A model generated the notes under the pieces. It worked only from the letters and a program-made list of their open reading frames with translations, did no database searches and was not told the origin of the DNA. Shown here one piece after another: positions 46,812-55,549 of a DNA stretch of 55,805 bases. Origin of the DNA: Thermotogae bacterium (GTDB taxonomy: Bacteria; Hydrothermota; Hydrothermia; LBFQ01); contig JAADDJ010000014.1 of the NCBI GenBank assembly GCA_013153965.1, positions 1 through 55,805 of the forward strand, read 5' to 3'. Each line of letters starts with the position of its first letter. The first letter of the stretch is position 1. The position numbers were made by a program, and so were the translations under genes.

Positions 46812-47915
46812 ATGGAGAAGAAGGATACGCAGGAGATGGAGCAGCAGAACGAGGGCAACAGGCTTAAGTACTACGGCGCCGGCTTGAACCGCATTCCCAT
46901 CCCCCTCGGCGTCTATTACGAGGAGGACGACACCTACGGCAAGTTTGAGATAGGGCCTCTGGCCAAGAGCTACGGCATAACCCTCGGCAACCTCATACGC
47001 CGCATAGCCCTCACATCCATATCGGGGGCGGCGATAGTCGCCGTGCGCTTCAAGGGGATAAAGCACGAGTTCGCCGGCATCCCCGGAATAGTTGAGGACG
47101 TACCCACCATCATCCTCAACCTGAAGAAGGTACGATTCAAGATAGCCCGTCCCTTCCAGAACATAATGGAGATAAAGCTCAAGTTCGTCGCCGAGGGCGA
47201 CGAGCCCTACGAGATAAAGGCCGGGGACCTTGAGACACCCCTCGGCATTGAGATAGTCAATAAGGATCAGCACATAGCCACGCTGGTATCAAAGGACGCC
47301 GAGCTGATAGGCGAGATACACATCGCCTACGGCCGCGGCTACATGGTGGGGGACGAGATATACGAGGACCTCAAGAGGACGCAAGCCAAGCTGGCCGAGA
47401 AGCCCGACGTCATATTCATAGATGCCGTCTTCACACCCGTGGTTAAGGCGAACTTCTATGTGGAGGACCTCCTCTACGACAGCCGCAAGTTTGACAAGGA
47501 GAAGCTGGTGGTTGAGATCTGGACGGACGGCTCCCGCAAACCCTCGGAGGCCTTCTTTGAGGCCGTGGATATAGCCGGCGAGATGCTGGCACCCCTCAAC
47601 AGCACCCTGAGCAAACCCATAGAGATTCAGAGGGTGATACACCCCGACGAGGATAAGGAGTTCAAGCGCCGCAAGCTGGCCACGCCCGTGGCGGCCATCC
47701 TCAAGAGCGAGCTGCCGAGCAAACTCGTGAGGGCGATAGAGAAGGCCGGGATCCGCACGTTCGGCGAGCTTCTGAAATACACGCCCGAGAACCTGCGCGA
47801 GGAGTACGGATTCTCGGAGGAGGACGTGGCCCTCATAGAGGAGGCCGTGAAGAGACTTGAATTTGAGATGGGTAGAGACTACTGGAAGGAACTGGAGGTG
47901 AAAGATGAGGCATAG
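46812..47915 (+). CDS. rpoA: DNA-directed RNA polymerase subunit alpha
   Basis: 367 residues, longer than the usual 310-340, partly through a charged N-terminal extension (MEKKDTQEMEQQNEGN). N-terminal assembly domain with KFEIGPLAKSYGITLGNLIRRIALTSISGAAI and GIVEDVPTIILNLKKVRFK; C-terminal DNA-binding domain with LVRAIEKAGIRTFGELLKYT, carrying the helix-hairpin-helix that binds UP elements. Overlaps rplQ by 11 bases. With few visible -35 boxes here, the alpha C-terminal domain might matter for promoter binding; this is speculation. Confidence 0.97.
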   Translation: MEKKDTQEMEQQNEGNRLKYYGAGLNRIPIPLGVYYEEDDTYGKFEIGPLAKSYGITLGNLIRRIALTSISGAAIVAVRFKGIKHEFAGIPGIVEDVPTIILNLKKVRFKIARPFQNIMEIKLKFVAEGDEPYEIKAGDLETPLGIEIVNKDQHIATLVSKDAELIGEIHIAYGRGYMVGDEIYEDLKRTQAKLAEKPDVIFIDAVFTPVVKANFYVEDLLYDSRKFDKEKLVVEIWTDGSRKPSEAFFEAVDIAGEMLAPLNSTLSKPIEIQRVIHPDEDKEFKRRKLATPVAAILKSELPSKLVRAIEKAGIRTFGELLKYTPENLREEYGFSEEDVALIEEAVKRLEFEMGRDYWKELEVKDEA

Positions 47916-48261
47916 GGACAAGCGAATGAAGCTCGGAAGGGAGAGGGAGCACCGCAAGGCCCTGCTTAGGAATCTGGCGCGGGAGATGATAGACCATTAC
48001 GCCATAGAGACCACAACCGTGAAGGCGAAGGCCGCCAAGTCCCTCCTTGAGCATCTCCTCCATCTGGCGAAGGAGGCTCGGGAGAATCCGGCCCTGAACG
48101 TGCATAACCGTCGCAAGGCCTTCCGGATATTGGCGCACCGCAGGTACGTGAATAGGCTCTTTGACGAGATCGCCCCGAAGGTCAAAGGCGTCCGTCTGGT
48201 AAGGGTGCGGATCAGGAGGGGGGACGCGGCGGAGATATCCCGCTTAGAGTTCATACTGTGA
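47905..48261 (+). CDS. rplQ: 50S ribosomal protein L17
   Basis: 118 residues. MRHRDKRMKLGREREHRKALLRNLAREMI in parts is the L17 N-terminus; the C-terminus KGVRLVRVRIRRGDAAEISRLEFIL is conserved. Starts inside the end of rpoA behind GGAGGTGAA. Its TGA overlaps the GTG of the ROK kinase gene (GTGA at 48258-48261), so the operon continues. Confidence 0.97.
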   Translation: MRHRDKRMKLGREREHRKALLRNLAREMIDHYAIETTTVKAKAAKSLLEHLLHLAKEARENPALNVHNRRKAFRILAHRRYVNRLFDEIAPKVKGVRLVRVRIRRGDAAEISRLEFIL

Positions 48262-49127
48262 GGGTCCTCGTAGCCGACTTCGGAGGCTTGAGGGTAAAGT
48301 GGGGAATATTTGAGAGGGGGAAACTGGTACGGAGGGGGATCATAGATTCGGTGTCGGTGAGGGATCCGGAGAAGTTTCTGGGGTTTTTGAGGGGGCTGGA
48401 GTTTGATAGGTTCGTTCTGGGTTTCGCCGGTCTGGTGAAGGATGGGGTCGTGCTCCATGCCCCCAACCACCCCCGCTGGGAGGGGTACGACCTGAAGAGG
48501 ATCTTCGGCGAGTACGACGTGGTCGTTGAGAACGACGCCAACCTATTTACCCTCGGGGAGGCCATATACGGAGCCGGCAGGGGGAAGAAGTTCGTCCTCG
48601 GCATAACCTTGGGGACGGGCGTCGGCGGAGGGTTGGTCATAGACGGGCAGATAATCCGCGGGGCCGGAGGCCTCGGCATGGAGATAGGCCACATCACCAT
48701 AGGTATAGACGGCCCCCCCTGCAACTGCGGCTCCTACGGATGCGCCGAGGCGTATCTGGGGGGCATATACTTCGTGGAGAGGGCGGCGCGCCTCTTCGTG
48801 CGACACGGAAAATCGGCCCCCAAGAGCATGAGGCAGCTGGAGGAGTTCGCCCGCATGGGGGTGAGTCTGGCGAGGAACCTCTGGAGGGAGTACGGAAAAT
48901 ATCTGGGCGTTCTGGTGGCCTCCCTCATAAACGTCTTTGACCCGGAGATAATCGTCCTCGGTGGGGGTATAGCAGCAGCCTACGATCTCTTCAAGGATGA
49001 CATGTACGAGGAGATAAAGAGGAGGCGGGTAGCCTACGTTCTGGATACCCCCGTAGTTCCGTCCGAGCTCGGTACCGACGCGGCCCTATGGGGTGGGTAC
49101 CATCTGGTCGCCCCACGACCGCAGTAG
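48258..49127 (+). CDS. ROK-family sugar kinase
   Basis: 289 residues. N-terminal phosphate loop VADFGGLRVKWGIF (the usual DxGGT motif has Leu in place of Thr), catalytic region VVENDANLFTLGEA with Asp, LGTGVGGGLVIDG, and the ROK zinc motif GHITIGIDGPPCNCGSYGCAEAY. Probably glucokinase-like; the sugar (glucose, N-acetylglucosamine or N-acetylmannosamine) is open. Start GTG coupled to rplQ. The stop TAG is the first half of the trpS -10. Confidence 0.9.
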   Translation: MRVLVADFGGLRVKWGIFERGKLVRRGIIDSVSVRDPEKFLGFLRGLEFDRFVLGFAGLVKDGVVLHAPNHPRWEGYDLKRIFGEYDVVVENDANLFTLGEAIYGAGRGKKFVLGITLGTGVGGGLVIDGQIIRGAGGLGMEIGHITIGIDGPPCNCGSYGCAEAYLGGIYFVERAARLFVRHGKSAPKSMRQLEEFARMGVSLARNLWREYGKYLGVLVASLINVFDPEIIVLGGGIAAAYDLFKDDMYEEIKRRRVAYVLDTPVVPSELGTDAALWGGYHLVAPRPQ

Positions 49128-49130
49128 AAT
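49125..49130 (+). promoter_or_regulatory. -10 element of trpS, overlapping the ROK stop
   Basis: TAGAAT with TAG as the stop of the preceding gene; seven bases (CGTATCC) to the ATG at 49138. Confidence 0.7.
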
Positions 49131-49137
49131 CGTATCC

Positions 49138-50337
49138 ATGGCGAAGAAGGTGATACTCTCGGGTATGCGTCCGACCGGACGCATGCACGTTGGGCATCTG
49201 GCCGGTGTCCTGACCAACTGGGTGCGGCTTCAGGACGAGTACGAGTGCTACTACGAGATAGCCGACTGGCACGCCCTGACCGATGATCCGAAGAAGGCCA
49301 AGGAGGTTGAGGCCAACGTGATGGGCATGGTCAGGGATTGGTTGGCCGTCGGCATAGACCCGAGGAAGGCCGTAATATTCCGCCAATCCTACGTCCCGGA
49401 GCACGCCGAGCTCCACCTGCTCTTCTCCATGCTGGTATCCGTCCCCCGACTGCTGCGCAACCCCACCTTCAAGGAGAAGTTGGCTGAGCTCCGCAAGAGG
49501 AAGGGATACACCAAGATGGTGCTGAAGGTTGATAGGTTGAGCGTGGAGGATGAGCTGGAGCAGATTCTACGGTTCATCCGGGAGGAGGACGAGCGGAAGG
49601 CCCTGAGGATGCTCCAGAGCGTCCTCAACCGCGTCAGGGATGAGGTCCTTGAGAGGATAACGACGGAGGTCGCCCTTGACGAGGCGGCCATACCCGCGGA
49701 GGTCTCCTACGGCCTCTTGGGGTATCCGGTCCTTCAGGCCGCCGACATACTCCTGTACAAGGGGGAGGTCGTCCCCGTGGGGGCGGATCAGCTGCCCCAT
49801 CTTGAGCTCACGAGGGAGATAGCGAGGGACTTCAATCGCACGTACGCTCCCATCTTCCCCATCCCCGAGCCTCTCCTGACGGAGACCCCGAAGATTCTGG
49901 GGACGGACGGCCGGAAGATGTCCAAATCCTACGGCAACGCCATATTCCTAAGCGACCCTCCGGAGGTGATTGAGAGGAAGGTGCGCTCCAGCATAACGGA
50001 CCCCATGAAGGTGCGACGGAACGACCCCGGTCGTCCCGAGGTGTGCCCCATATTCCACATGCACAAGGTCTTCAACGCCGAGGAGGCTCCCCAGATAGAG
50101 GAGGACTGCAGGGCCGGAAAGTTGGGCTGCGTCGCCTGCAAGGGGCGGCTCGCCCGCGTCCTCATAGAGCGCCTCACCCCCATAAGGGAGAGGGCGGAAT
50201 CCTTCACGGATGAGGAGATTCTGGATGTGATACGGGAGGGGTCGGCGAGGGCGAAGGAGGTGGCCGAGCGCACGATGGGGGAGGTAAGGGAGGCCGTCTT
50301 CGGTCGTGAAGGTATCGGTAGTCATACCGACTCTTAA
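49138..50337 (+). CDS. trpS: Tryptophanyl-tRNA synthetase with an internal insertion
   Basis: Charges tRNA-Trp; class I synthetase. 399 residues against about 330 in E. coli. HIGH-type motif GMRPTGRMHVGH at 9-20, tRNA/Trp residues in ADWHALTDD, and the KMSKS motif near 258-262 (GRKMSKSYGN). Between RLLRNPT (about 110) and EVSYGLLGYPVLQAADIL (about 188) there is a charged helical insert of roughly 65 residues (KLAELRKRKGYTKM, FIREEDERKALRMLQSVLNRV). The C-terminal CPIFHMHKVFN...CRAGKLGCVACK has Cys residues that may bind zinc or a cluster. The last 32 bases overlap the next gene. Confidence 0.95.
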   Translation: MAKKVILSGMRPTGRMHVGHLAGVLTNWVRLQDEYECYYEIADWHALTDDPKKAKEVEANVMGMVRDWLAVGIDPRKAVIFRQSYVPEHAELHLLFSMLVSVPRLLRNPTFKEKLAELRKRKGYTKMVLKVDRLSVEDELEQILRFIREEDERKALRMLQSVLNRVRDEVLERITTEVALDEAAIPAEVSYGLLGYPVLQAADILLYKGEVVPVGADQLPHLELTREIARDFNRTYAPIFPIPEPLLTETPKILGTDGRKMSKSYGNAIFLSDPPEVIERKVRSSITDPMKVRRNDPGRPEVCPIFHMHKVFNAEEAPQIEEDCRAGKLGCVACKGRLARVLIERLTPIRERAESFTDEEILDVIREGSARAKEVAERTMGEVREAVFGREGIGSHTDS

Positions 50338-51205
50338 CGCCGGCGAACGGCTTGAGCGCCTCTTAAAGTCCCTGCGATCGCAGACGGTTGATACGGAGAT
50401 AATAGTCATAGACTCCTCGTCGGACGATGGGACGCCGGCTCTGGCCTCCCGGATGGCCGACGTCCTGCTGGTCGTCGCTCGGGAGGAGTTCAATCACGGT
50501 CTTACCAGAAATCTCGGCCTTAGGGCGGCGTCGTCGGATGTGGTGGTCTTCATGTCGCAGGATGCCCTCCCCGAGAATAGCAGAACGTTGGAGGTCCTGA
50601 CCGAGCCCATATTCGCCGGGGATGTGGTTATGGCCTACGCCCGACACATACCCCCTCCCGGGACGAAGCCTCCGGAGGTCTTCTTCCGCCACTTCAGCTA
50701 TCCCCCCGAGTCGGAGGTGCGGGACGCCTCCATGCTCCCCAAGTACGGACTTAGGGTCTTCGCGAACTCCAACGTCTGCGCCGCCTACTTGAGGGAGAAG
50801 CTCCTTGAGGTGGGGGGATTCCCGCGGGTGATACTCTCGGAGGATCTCTACGTGGCGGCCAAGCTGATACTGGCCGGCTACCGCACCATGTACAACGCCG
50901 AGGCCCGAGTGATCCACGCCCACGACTTCAACCCTCTCCAGATATTCCGCCGATACTTCTCGGTCGGCGTATTCTACGCGGAGAACCGTTGGCTCCGCAG
51001 GTACGGGGGGCGCGGGGACACGCTCCGATTCGTCCTTCGGGAGTTGGAGTTTCTGGCGGAGAATCATCCCCTGTGGATACCCTACGCTCTGGCGGAGAAT
51101 GCCATGAGGATCCTCGGGCTCATCTTAGGGTACAACCACCGTCTCCTCCCCAAGTTCCTCCTGCCGCTCCTGAGCGGCTACAGGTACTATTGGGTTCGGG
51201 GATAA
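50306..51205 (+). CDS. GT2-family glycosyltransferase (rhamnosyltransferase-like)
   Basis: 299 residues, GT-A fold: MKVSVVIPTLNAGERLERLL, IIVIDSSSDDGT, REEFNHGLTRNLGL, FMSQDALP (the DXD equivalent is QDA) and the C-terminal RVILSEDLYVAAKLILAGY with the catalytic Glu-Asp. NHGxTRN plus SQDA is typical of RfbF/RfbN-type rhamnosyltransferases. The GTG start lies 32 bases inside trpS in another frame. Its stop TAA is part of the comM -10. Confidence 0.87.
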   Translation: MKVSVVIPTLNAGERLERLLKSLRSQTVDTEIIVIDSSSDDGTPALASRMADVLLVVAREEFNHGLTRNLGLRAASSDVVVFMSQDALPENSRTLEVLTEPIFAGDVVMAYARHIPPPGTKPPEVFFRHFSYPPESEVRDASMLPKYGLRVFANSNVCAAYLREKLLEVGGFPRVILSEDLYVAAKLILAGYRTMYNAEARVIHAHDFNPLQIFRRYFSVGVFYAENRWLRRYGGRGDTLRFVLRELEFLAENHPLWIPYALAENAMRILGLILGYNHRLLPKFLLPLLSGYRYYWVRG

Positions 51206-51208
51206 AAT
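51203..51208 (+). promoter_or_regulatory. -10 element of comM, overlapping the glycosyltransferase stop
   Basis: TAAAAT whose TAA ends the preceding gene; six bases (ACGTCC) to the ATG at 51215. Confidence 0.65.
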
Positions 51209-51214
51209 ACGTCC

Positions 51215-52747
51215 ATGTACGCCAAAACATTCTCGGCCATCCATTGGGGCATAGAGGGAATAAAGGTTGAGGTTGAGGTAGATTACGCTAAGGGTATTCC
51301 CAAATTCGTCATAGTTGGGCTTCCCGACGCCGAGGTCAAGGAGAGTAAGGAGCGAATACACTCGGCCATAAAGAATTCGGGCTTCCCCTTCCCTCCCGGG
51401 AGGATCAGGGTCAATCTGGCGCCGGCGGACGTAAAGAAGGAGGGGGCCCTTCTGGACCTGCCGATAGCCTTGAGCGTACTGGCCGCCTTCGGATACATCC
51501 CGGCCGAGAGGCTGAAGGAGTTCATGTTCCTCGGGGAGCTGGCTCTGGATGGAAGTTTGAGGAAGGTCTCCGGAGTGCTTCCAGCCGCCATCCTCGCGGC
51601 CAGGGAGGGACTGAAGCTAGTCGTACCCTCGGAGAACGCGTACGAGGGAGCCGTCATAAGGGACGCGGAGGTCTATGGGGTCTCCAGCCTCAGGGAGGCG
51701 GCCGACTTCGTCATGGGTAAGTTGAGCCTCAAGAGGGCAGAGTACGCTCCGAGGGAGGAGGGTCCCCTCTACGACGTGGATATGGCCGACATAAGGGGGA
51801 TGGACTACGCCAAGAGGGCGGCGGAGGTCGCCGCGGCCGGTGCCCACAACATGCTTCTGGTGGGTCCTCCCGGCTCCGGCAAGACCATGCTGGCCCGCCG
51901 GATACCCACCATCCTCCCTCCCATGAATGAGGAGGAGGCCATAGAGACGACCAAGATATACTCCGTCGCAGGCCTCCTGCCCTCCGGCGTCGGGCTGATA
52001 CGTACCCGCCCCTTCCGGGCCCCCCACCATACGGTCTCCGACGTCGCCCTCATAGGTGGCGGAAGCGTGCCGAGGCCGGGGGAGGTGTCGTTGGCCCACA
52101 ACGGCGTGCTCTTTTTGGACGAGCTTCCGGAGTTCAACCGGCAGGCCCTTGAGGCCCTGAGGCAACCCATGGAGGATGGGAAGGTGGTCATAAGCAGAGC
52201 GAGGGGGTCCGCCACATTCCCGGCCCGCTTCATGCTGGTGGCCGCCATGAATCCGTGCCCCTGCGGGCACTATGGGGACAAGAGACACACCTGCACATGC
52301 ACCCTCTCGGCCATAAAGCGGTACCAGGGGAAGGTCTCCGGTCCCCTTCTGGACCGCATAGACATCTTCGTGAGCGTTCAGCCCCTTGAGTACGACGAAT
52401 TCAGGGGTCCCCCCTCCGAGCCGTCGTCCAAAATTCGCGAGAGGGTGATGGCCGCCCGGGAGAGGCAGGAGCACCGTTTCCGGGACTATCCCGGCATACA
52501 CACGAACAGCCAGATGACTCCGCAGCTGATAGAGAGATTCTGCAGGCTGGATGGGACCTCCGAGGAGCTCCTGAAGATGGCGGCGGACCGCATGGGCATA
52601 TCCGCCAGGGGAATAACGAGGATCCTCAAGTTGGCCCGGACCATAGCAGACCTTGAGGGCAGCGAAGATATCCTCACCCATCACGTCGCCGAAGCCATAC
52701 AGTACAGGCAGAATGTGGGAGATTACTGGGTGGTGTCGTTGGTATGA
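51215..52747 (+). CDS. comM: YifB/ComM-family Mg-chelatase-like AAA+ ATPase
   Basis: 510 residues. N-terminal Lon-protease-like domain (about 1-165: FVIVGLPDAEVKESKERIHSAI), AAA+ core with Walker A GPPGSGKT at 217-224 and LFLDELPEFNRQALEALRQPMEDG, the zinc-like cysteines NPCPCGHYGDKRHTCTC, and a C-terminal helical lid. In competent bacteria ComM is a branch-migration helicase that widens D-loops during transformation; here that role is inferred from the family only. The GT2 after it overlaps by four bases. Confidence 0.95.
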   Translation: MYAKTFSAIHWGIEGIKVEVEVDYAKGIPKFVIVGLPDAEVKESKERIHSAIKNSGFPFPPGRIRVNLAPADVKKEGALLDLPIALSVLAAFGYIPAERLKEFMFLGELALDGSLRKVSGVLPAAILAAREGLKLVVPSENAYEGAVIRDAEVYGVSSLREAADFVMGKLSLKRAEYAPREEGPLYDVDMADIRGMDYAKRAAEVAAAGAHNMLLVGPPGSGKTMLARRIPTILPPMNEEEAIETTKIYSVAGLLPSGVGLIRTRPFRAPHHTVSDVALIGGGSVPRPGEVSLAHNGVLFLDELPEFNRQALEALRQPMEDGKVVISRARGSATFPARFMLVAAMNPCPCGHYGDKRHTCTCTLSAIKRYQGKVSGPLLDRIDIFVSVQPLEYDEFRGPPSEPSSKIRERVMAARERQEHRFRDYPGIHTNSQMTPQLIERFCRLDGTSEELLKMAADRMGISARGITRILKLARTIADLEGSEDILTHHVAEAIQYRQNVGDYWVVSLV

Positions 52748-53772
52748 TATCGGCCATAGTACCCATGCGCAACGAGGAGGAGAACGCCGAGGAGTGCCTC
52801 CTATCCCTAAAGCGAGCCCTTGAGGAGAGTGGTGAGGATTGGGAGATAATCGTCGTAGATGACGCCTCCCACGATTCCACATCGTCCATAGTCCGATCCC
52901 TCGGATTCGCCAAGCTCCTGCGGATTGACATGGACGAGAAGCCTCCGGAAGCCGTGGGTAAGAACTACGCCCTCCTCAAGGGATACGCCGAGAGTAGGGG
53001 CGACGTGCTCCTATTTATGGACGCGGACGTTCGGCTCTCGCCCTACAGTCTGCGCAGACTCCTGCGGAGGTTCTCCGACGTGGATATGCTGTCGGTCAGT
53101 CCGGAGCAGATGTACGGCTCACCGTGGGAGGCTTCGCTCCAGCCGATGATCTTCAAGCTTCTGGGGGAGCTGTATCCTCCCGAGAAGGTGGCATCTCCCG
53201 ACTCCCGAATCGCCGCCGCCAACGGTCAGTTCATCCTGATAAGACGGGAGGCCTACGAGGCCGTCGGAACCCACAGGGCCATCTTGGGAGAGGTTTTGGA
53301 GGATGTGAGGCTGGCGGAGATGCTCAAGCGGAAGGGGTTCAGAATCCTCCTTCTGCACGGCAGGAGGTTCGGAGTCAAGGCCCGCATGTACAGGAGTCTG
53401 GATGGGATGGTTGAAGGATGGGCGAAGAATCTGATGCTTCTCCTGCGGGGGAACGTGCGTCTCGGTCTGTGGTACGGCCTATGGAACCTGTTTGAGAGCT
53501 TGGCCGGCTGGTCCCTCACCCTCTCCTTCGCCGCGTTCGGCGACTACGCAATGGCAATGGGGACCTTCCTACTGGCCAATCTGTACTTCGCCTACCGGTT
53601 CAAGAGCCACCATCCCTTCTATACGCTCGTCCATTCAACCGTCGGCTCCGCCCTCTTCCTCTACGTGCTGCATCTCTCGTACCGTTGGTACAGGAGGGGG
53701 TGGGTGATGTGGAGGGGTAGGCGCTACTCTCTGGATAGGGCCTCCCTCAAGCGGCGAAGCACCTCCTCGTAG
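52744..53772 (+). CDS. GT2-family glycosyltransferase with C-terminal membrane segments
   Basis: 342 residues. GT-A domain: MISAIVPMRNEEENAEECLLSL, IIVVDDASHDST, LFMDADVRLSP (DXD), and EVLEDVRLAEMLKRKGF with the ED catalytic block and a KAR(M)YRS motif. Three hydrophobic segments follow (about 240-320). The layout resembles carotenoid/hopanoid-type glycosyltransferases (CrtQ/CruC) or processive lipid glycosyltransferases. Coupled to comM (ATGA at 52744-52747). Its last 49 bases overlap purC on the opposite strand, both being coding. Confidence 0.86.
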   Translation: MISAIVPMRNEEENAEECLLSLKRALEESGEDWEIIVVDDASHDSTSSIVRSLGFAKLLRIDMDEKPPEAVGKNYALLKGYAESRGDVLLFMDADVRLSPYSLRRLLRRFSDVDMLSVSPEQMYGSPWEASLQPMIFKLLGELYPPEKVASPDSRIAAANGQFILIRREAYEAVGTHRAILGEVLEDVRLAEMLKRKGFRILLLHGRRFGVKARMYRSLDGMVEGWAKNLMLLLRGNVRLGLWYGLWNLFESLAGWSLTLSFAAFGDYAMAMGTFLLANLYFAYRFKSHHPFYTLVHSTVGSALFLYVLHLSYRWYRRGWVMWRGRRYSLDRASLKRRSTSS

Positions 53773-54428
53773 GTCTTCACCACATCCCCCGTCCCCTTTC
53801 GGAAGACGTCCTTGTCCAGACTGCGGCCCTCCGAGTCCCATATCCTGCAGGTGTCCGGGCTTATCTCGTCGGCCAGAAGGAGATTCCCCTCGTCGTCGTA
53901 TCCGAACTCGTACTTTATATCCACCAGGCGAAGCCCCGCACGGGAGAAGAGCTCCTTTAGGAGCTCCGTACTCCTCAGGGCTATGTCCCTCATCCTCTCC
54001 AGCTCCTCCCGGCTCGCCCATCCGAAGTAGGTGATATGGCCCTCGCAGACGAGGGGATCGCCGAGGGCGTCGTCCTTGTAGAAGTACTCAACGAGGGGAG
54101 GGGAGAACTCCCTACCCTTCTCCACACCCAGACGCTTCACGATGCTCCCGGTGGCCACGTTTCGGACCACCAGCTCCACCGGCAGTATGCGCACCCTCTT
54201 GGCGTAGAATCCCCCCTCTCCGGGCTCCAGATAGTGGGTGGGTATGCCCCTGCTCTTCAGATACTCAAACAGGAGGCGCGATATCTCGTAGGTTATCCTG
54301 CCCTTGCCCTCGGGGGAGGCCTTCTTCTCGGCGTTGAAGGCCGTAATGTCGTCCTTGAACTCAACGAAGACCCTGCCATCTCCCACGTCGTATATACGCT
54401 TGGACTTGCCTTCGTACAGTAGCCGCAT
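53724..54428 (-). CDS. purC: Phosphoribosylaminoimidazole-succinocarboxamide synthase
   Basis: SAICAR synthetase of purine synthesis: joins aspartate to CAIR with ATP. 234 residues, typical. LLYEGKSKRIYDVGDG at the start, then FKDDITAFNAEKK, VRNVATGSIVKRLG, YKDDALGDPLV, DIKYEFGYDDEG and ADEISPDTCRIWD are all family blocks. ATG at 54428 after TATAAT at 54434-54439 with only five bases between. Divergent from wecB. Confidence 0.97.
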   Translation of the reverse strand: MRLLYEGKSKRIYDVGDGRVFVEFKDDITAFNAEKKASPEGKGRITYEISRLLFEYLKSRGIPTHYLEPGEGGFYAKRVRILPVELVVRNVATGSIVKRLGVEKGREFSPPLVEYFYKDDALGDPLVCEGHITYFGWASREELERMRDIALRSTELLKELFSRAGLRLVDIKYEFGYDDEGNLLLADEISPDTCRIWDSEGRSLDKDVFRKGTGDVVKTYEEVLRRLREALSRE

Positions 54429-54433
54429 AGGCT

Positions 54434-54439
54434 ATTATA
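54434..54439 (-). promoter_or_regulatory. -10 element of purC
   Basis: TATAAT, gap of five bases (AGCCT) to the ATG at 54428, the shortest in the window. Confidence 0.65.
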
Positions 54440-54478
54440 GACGCGTCGGATGTGAGGGCGATTCCCGCCTTTCGGCGG

Positions 54479-54484
54479 TAGAAT
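54479..54484 (+). promoter_or_regulatory. -10 element of wecB
   Basis: TAGAAT followed by GGGGGC and the TTG at 54491. A CCGCC/GGCGG inverted repeat (54465-54478) abuts it. Confidence 0.65.
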
Positions 54485-54490
54485 GGGGGC

Positions 54491-55549
54491 TTGAGGATAA
54501 TTCTCGTAGCGGGAGCCAGACCGAACTTCGTCAAGCTGTCGCCGCTCTATTACGCCCTGAAGTCCCGGGGCATCGGGCCGGTGGTCATCCATACGGGGCA
54601 GCATTACGACTACGAGCTTTCGCAGGCCTTCTTTGAGGATTTCAACTTGCCCGAGCCGGACCACTACTTCGGCGTGGGCTCCGACACTAACCTTAGGCAG
54701 ATTTCTAAAATTATAGCCAAGGCGGAGGATGTGCTGAGGGCTCTGAATCCCGACGTGGTGGTGGTCTTCGGGGATGTGAATTCCACCCTCGCCCTGGCCG
54801 TGGCGTCCAAGCACCTGCACCTCAAGCTGGCTCACGTTGAGGCGGGACTCCGCAGCCGGGACTGGAGTATGCCGGAGGAGATAAACCGTATAACGACCGA
54901 CGCCCTGTCGGACCTCCTCTTCTCCCCATCCTACGACGCCACCGAGAATCTCCTCGCGGAGGGGAAGCCTCCCGAGAGCATCTTTACCGTGGGCAACATA
55001 ATGATAGACAGCCTGATGAGGGTACGCCCCCGGGCCGAGAGTCTAAGGTATTGGGAGAATCTGGGCTTGAGGGAGAGGGGATACATCCTCGCGACCCTCC
55101 ATCGTCCCGTGAATGTAGATGATCCCGAGAGGCTCGGGAGGATACTGAAGGTTCTGGATAGGATAAACGAGAGGTACCCGGTGGTCCTTCCCATGCATCC
55201 GCGCACGAGGAAGAACGTGGAGAGGTGGAATCTGAGAACCTCCGTAAGGGTGATAAAGCCCCTGCGCTACACCCACTTTCTATCTCTCATGCTGGGAAGC
55301 GGCCTCGTGATAACGGATTCGGGAGGGGTTCAGGAGGAGACCTCCTTCCTCGGAATACCTTGCATAACCCTAAGACCGAATACGGAGCGGCCTATCACCT
55401 TGGAGTTGGGGACGAATGTCCTCCTCAAGGAGCCGGAGGGCCTGCCGGAGTTGGTGGAGGAGAGATTCGGCAGGATAACGGAGACTTCCATTCCCCTCTG
55501 GGACGGACGGACGGCGGAGAGGATAGCCAGAATTCTGCTAAACCCCTAA
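54491..55549 (+). CDS. wecB: UDP-N-acetylglucosamine 2-epimerase (non-hydrolysing)
   Basis: Interconverts UDP-GlcNAc and UDP-ManNAc for surface polysaccharides. 352 residues. MRIILVAGARPNFVKLSPLY, VIHTGQHYDYELSQAFF, VFGDVNSTLA, VEAGLRSRDWSMPEEINR (catalytic Glu/Asp region) and ITDSGGVQEETSFLGIPCITLRPNTERPIT are the conserved blocks. The TTG start at 54491 is fixed by the -10 six bases upstream. Its last 12 bases overlap the partial GT4 gene on the other strand. Fits with the surrounding glycosyltransferases. Confidence 0.95.
   Translation: MRIILVAGARPNFVKLSPLYYALKSRGIGPVVIHTGQHYDYELSQAFFEDFNLPEPDHYFGVGSDTNLRQISKIIAKAEDVLRALNPDVVVVFGDVNSTLALAVASKHLHLKLAHVEAGLRSRDWSMPEEINRITTDALSDLLFSPSYDATENLLAEGKPPESIFTVGNIMIDSLMRVRPRAESLRYWENLGLRERGYILATLHRPVNVDDPERLGRILKVLDRINERYPVVLPMHPRTRKNVERWNLRTSVRVIKPLRYTHFLSLMLGSGLVITDSGGVQEETSFLGIPCITLRPNTERPITLELGTNVLLKEPEGLPELVEERFGRITETSIPLWDGRTAERIARILLNP

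Noticed and set aside
54465..54479. CCGCC-TTTC-GGCGG inverted repeat before wecB as a terminator or riboswitch
   Set aside because: It sits upstream of both divergent -10 elements' transcripts and has no T-tract; it may be an operator but nothing else supports that.
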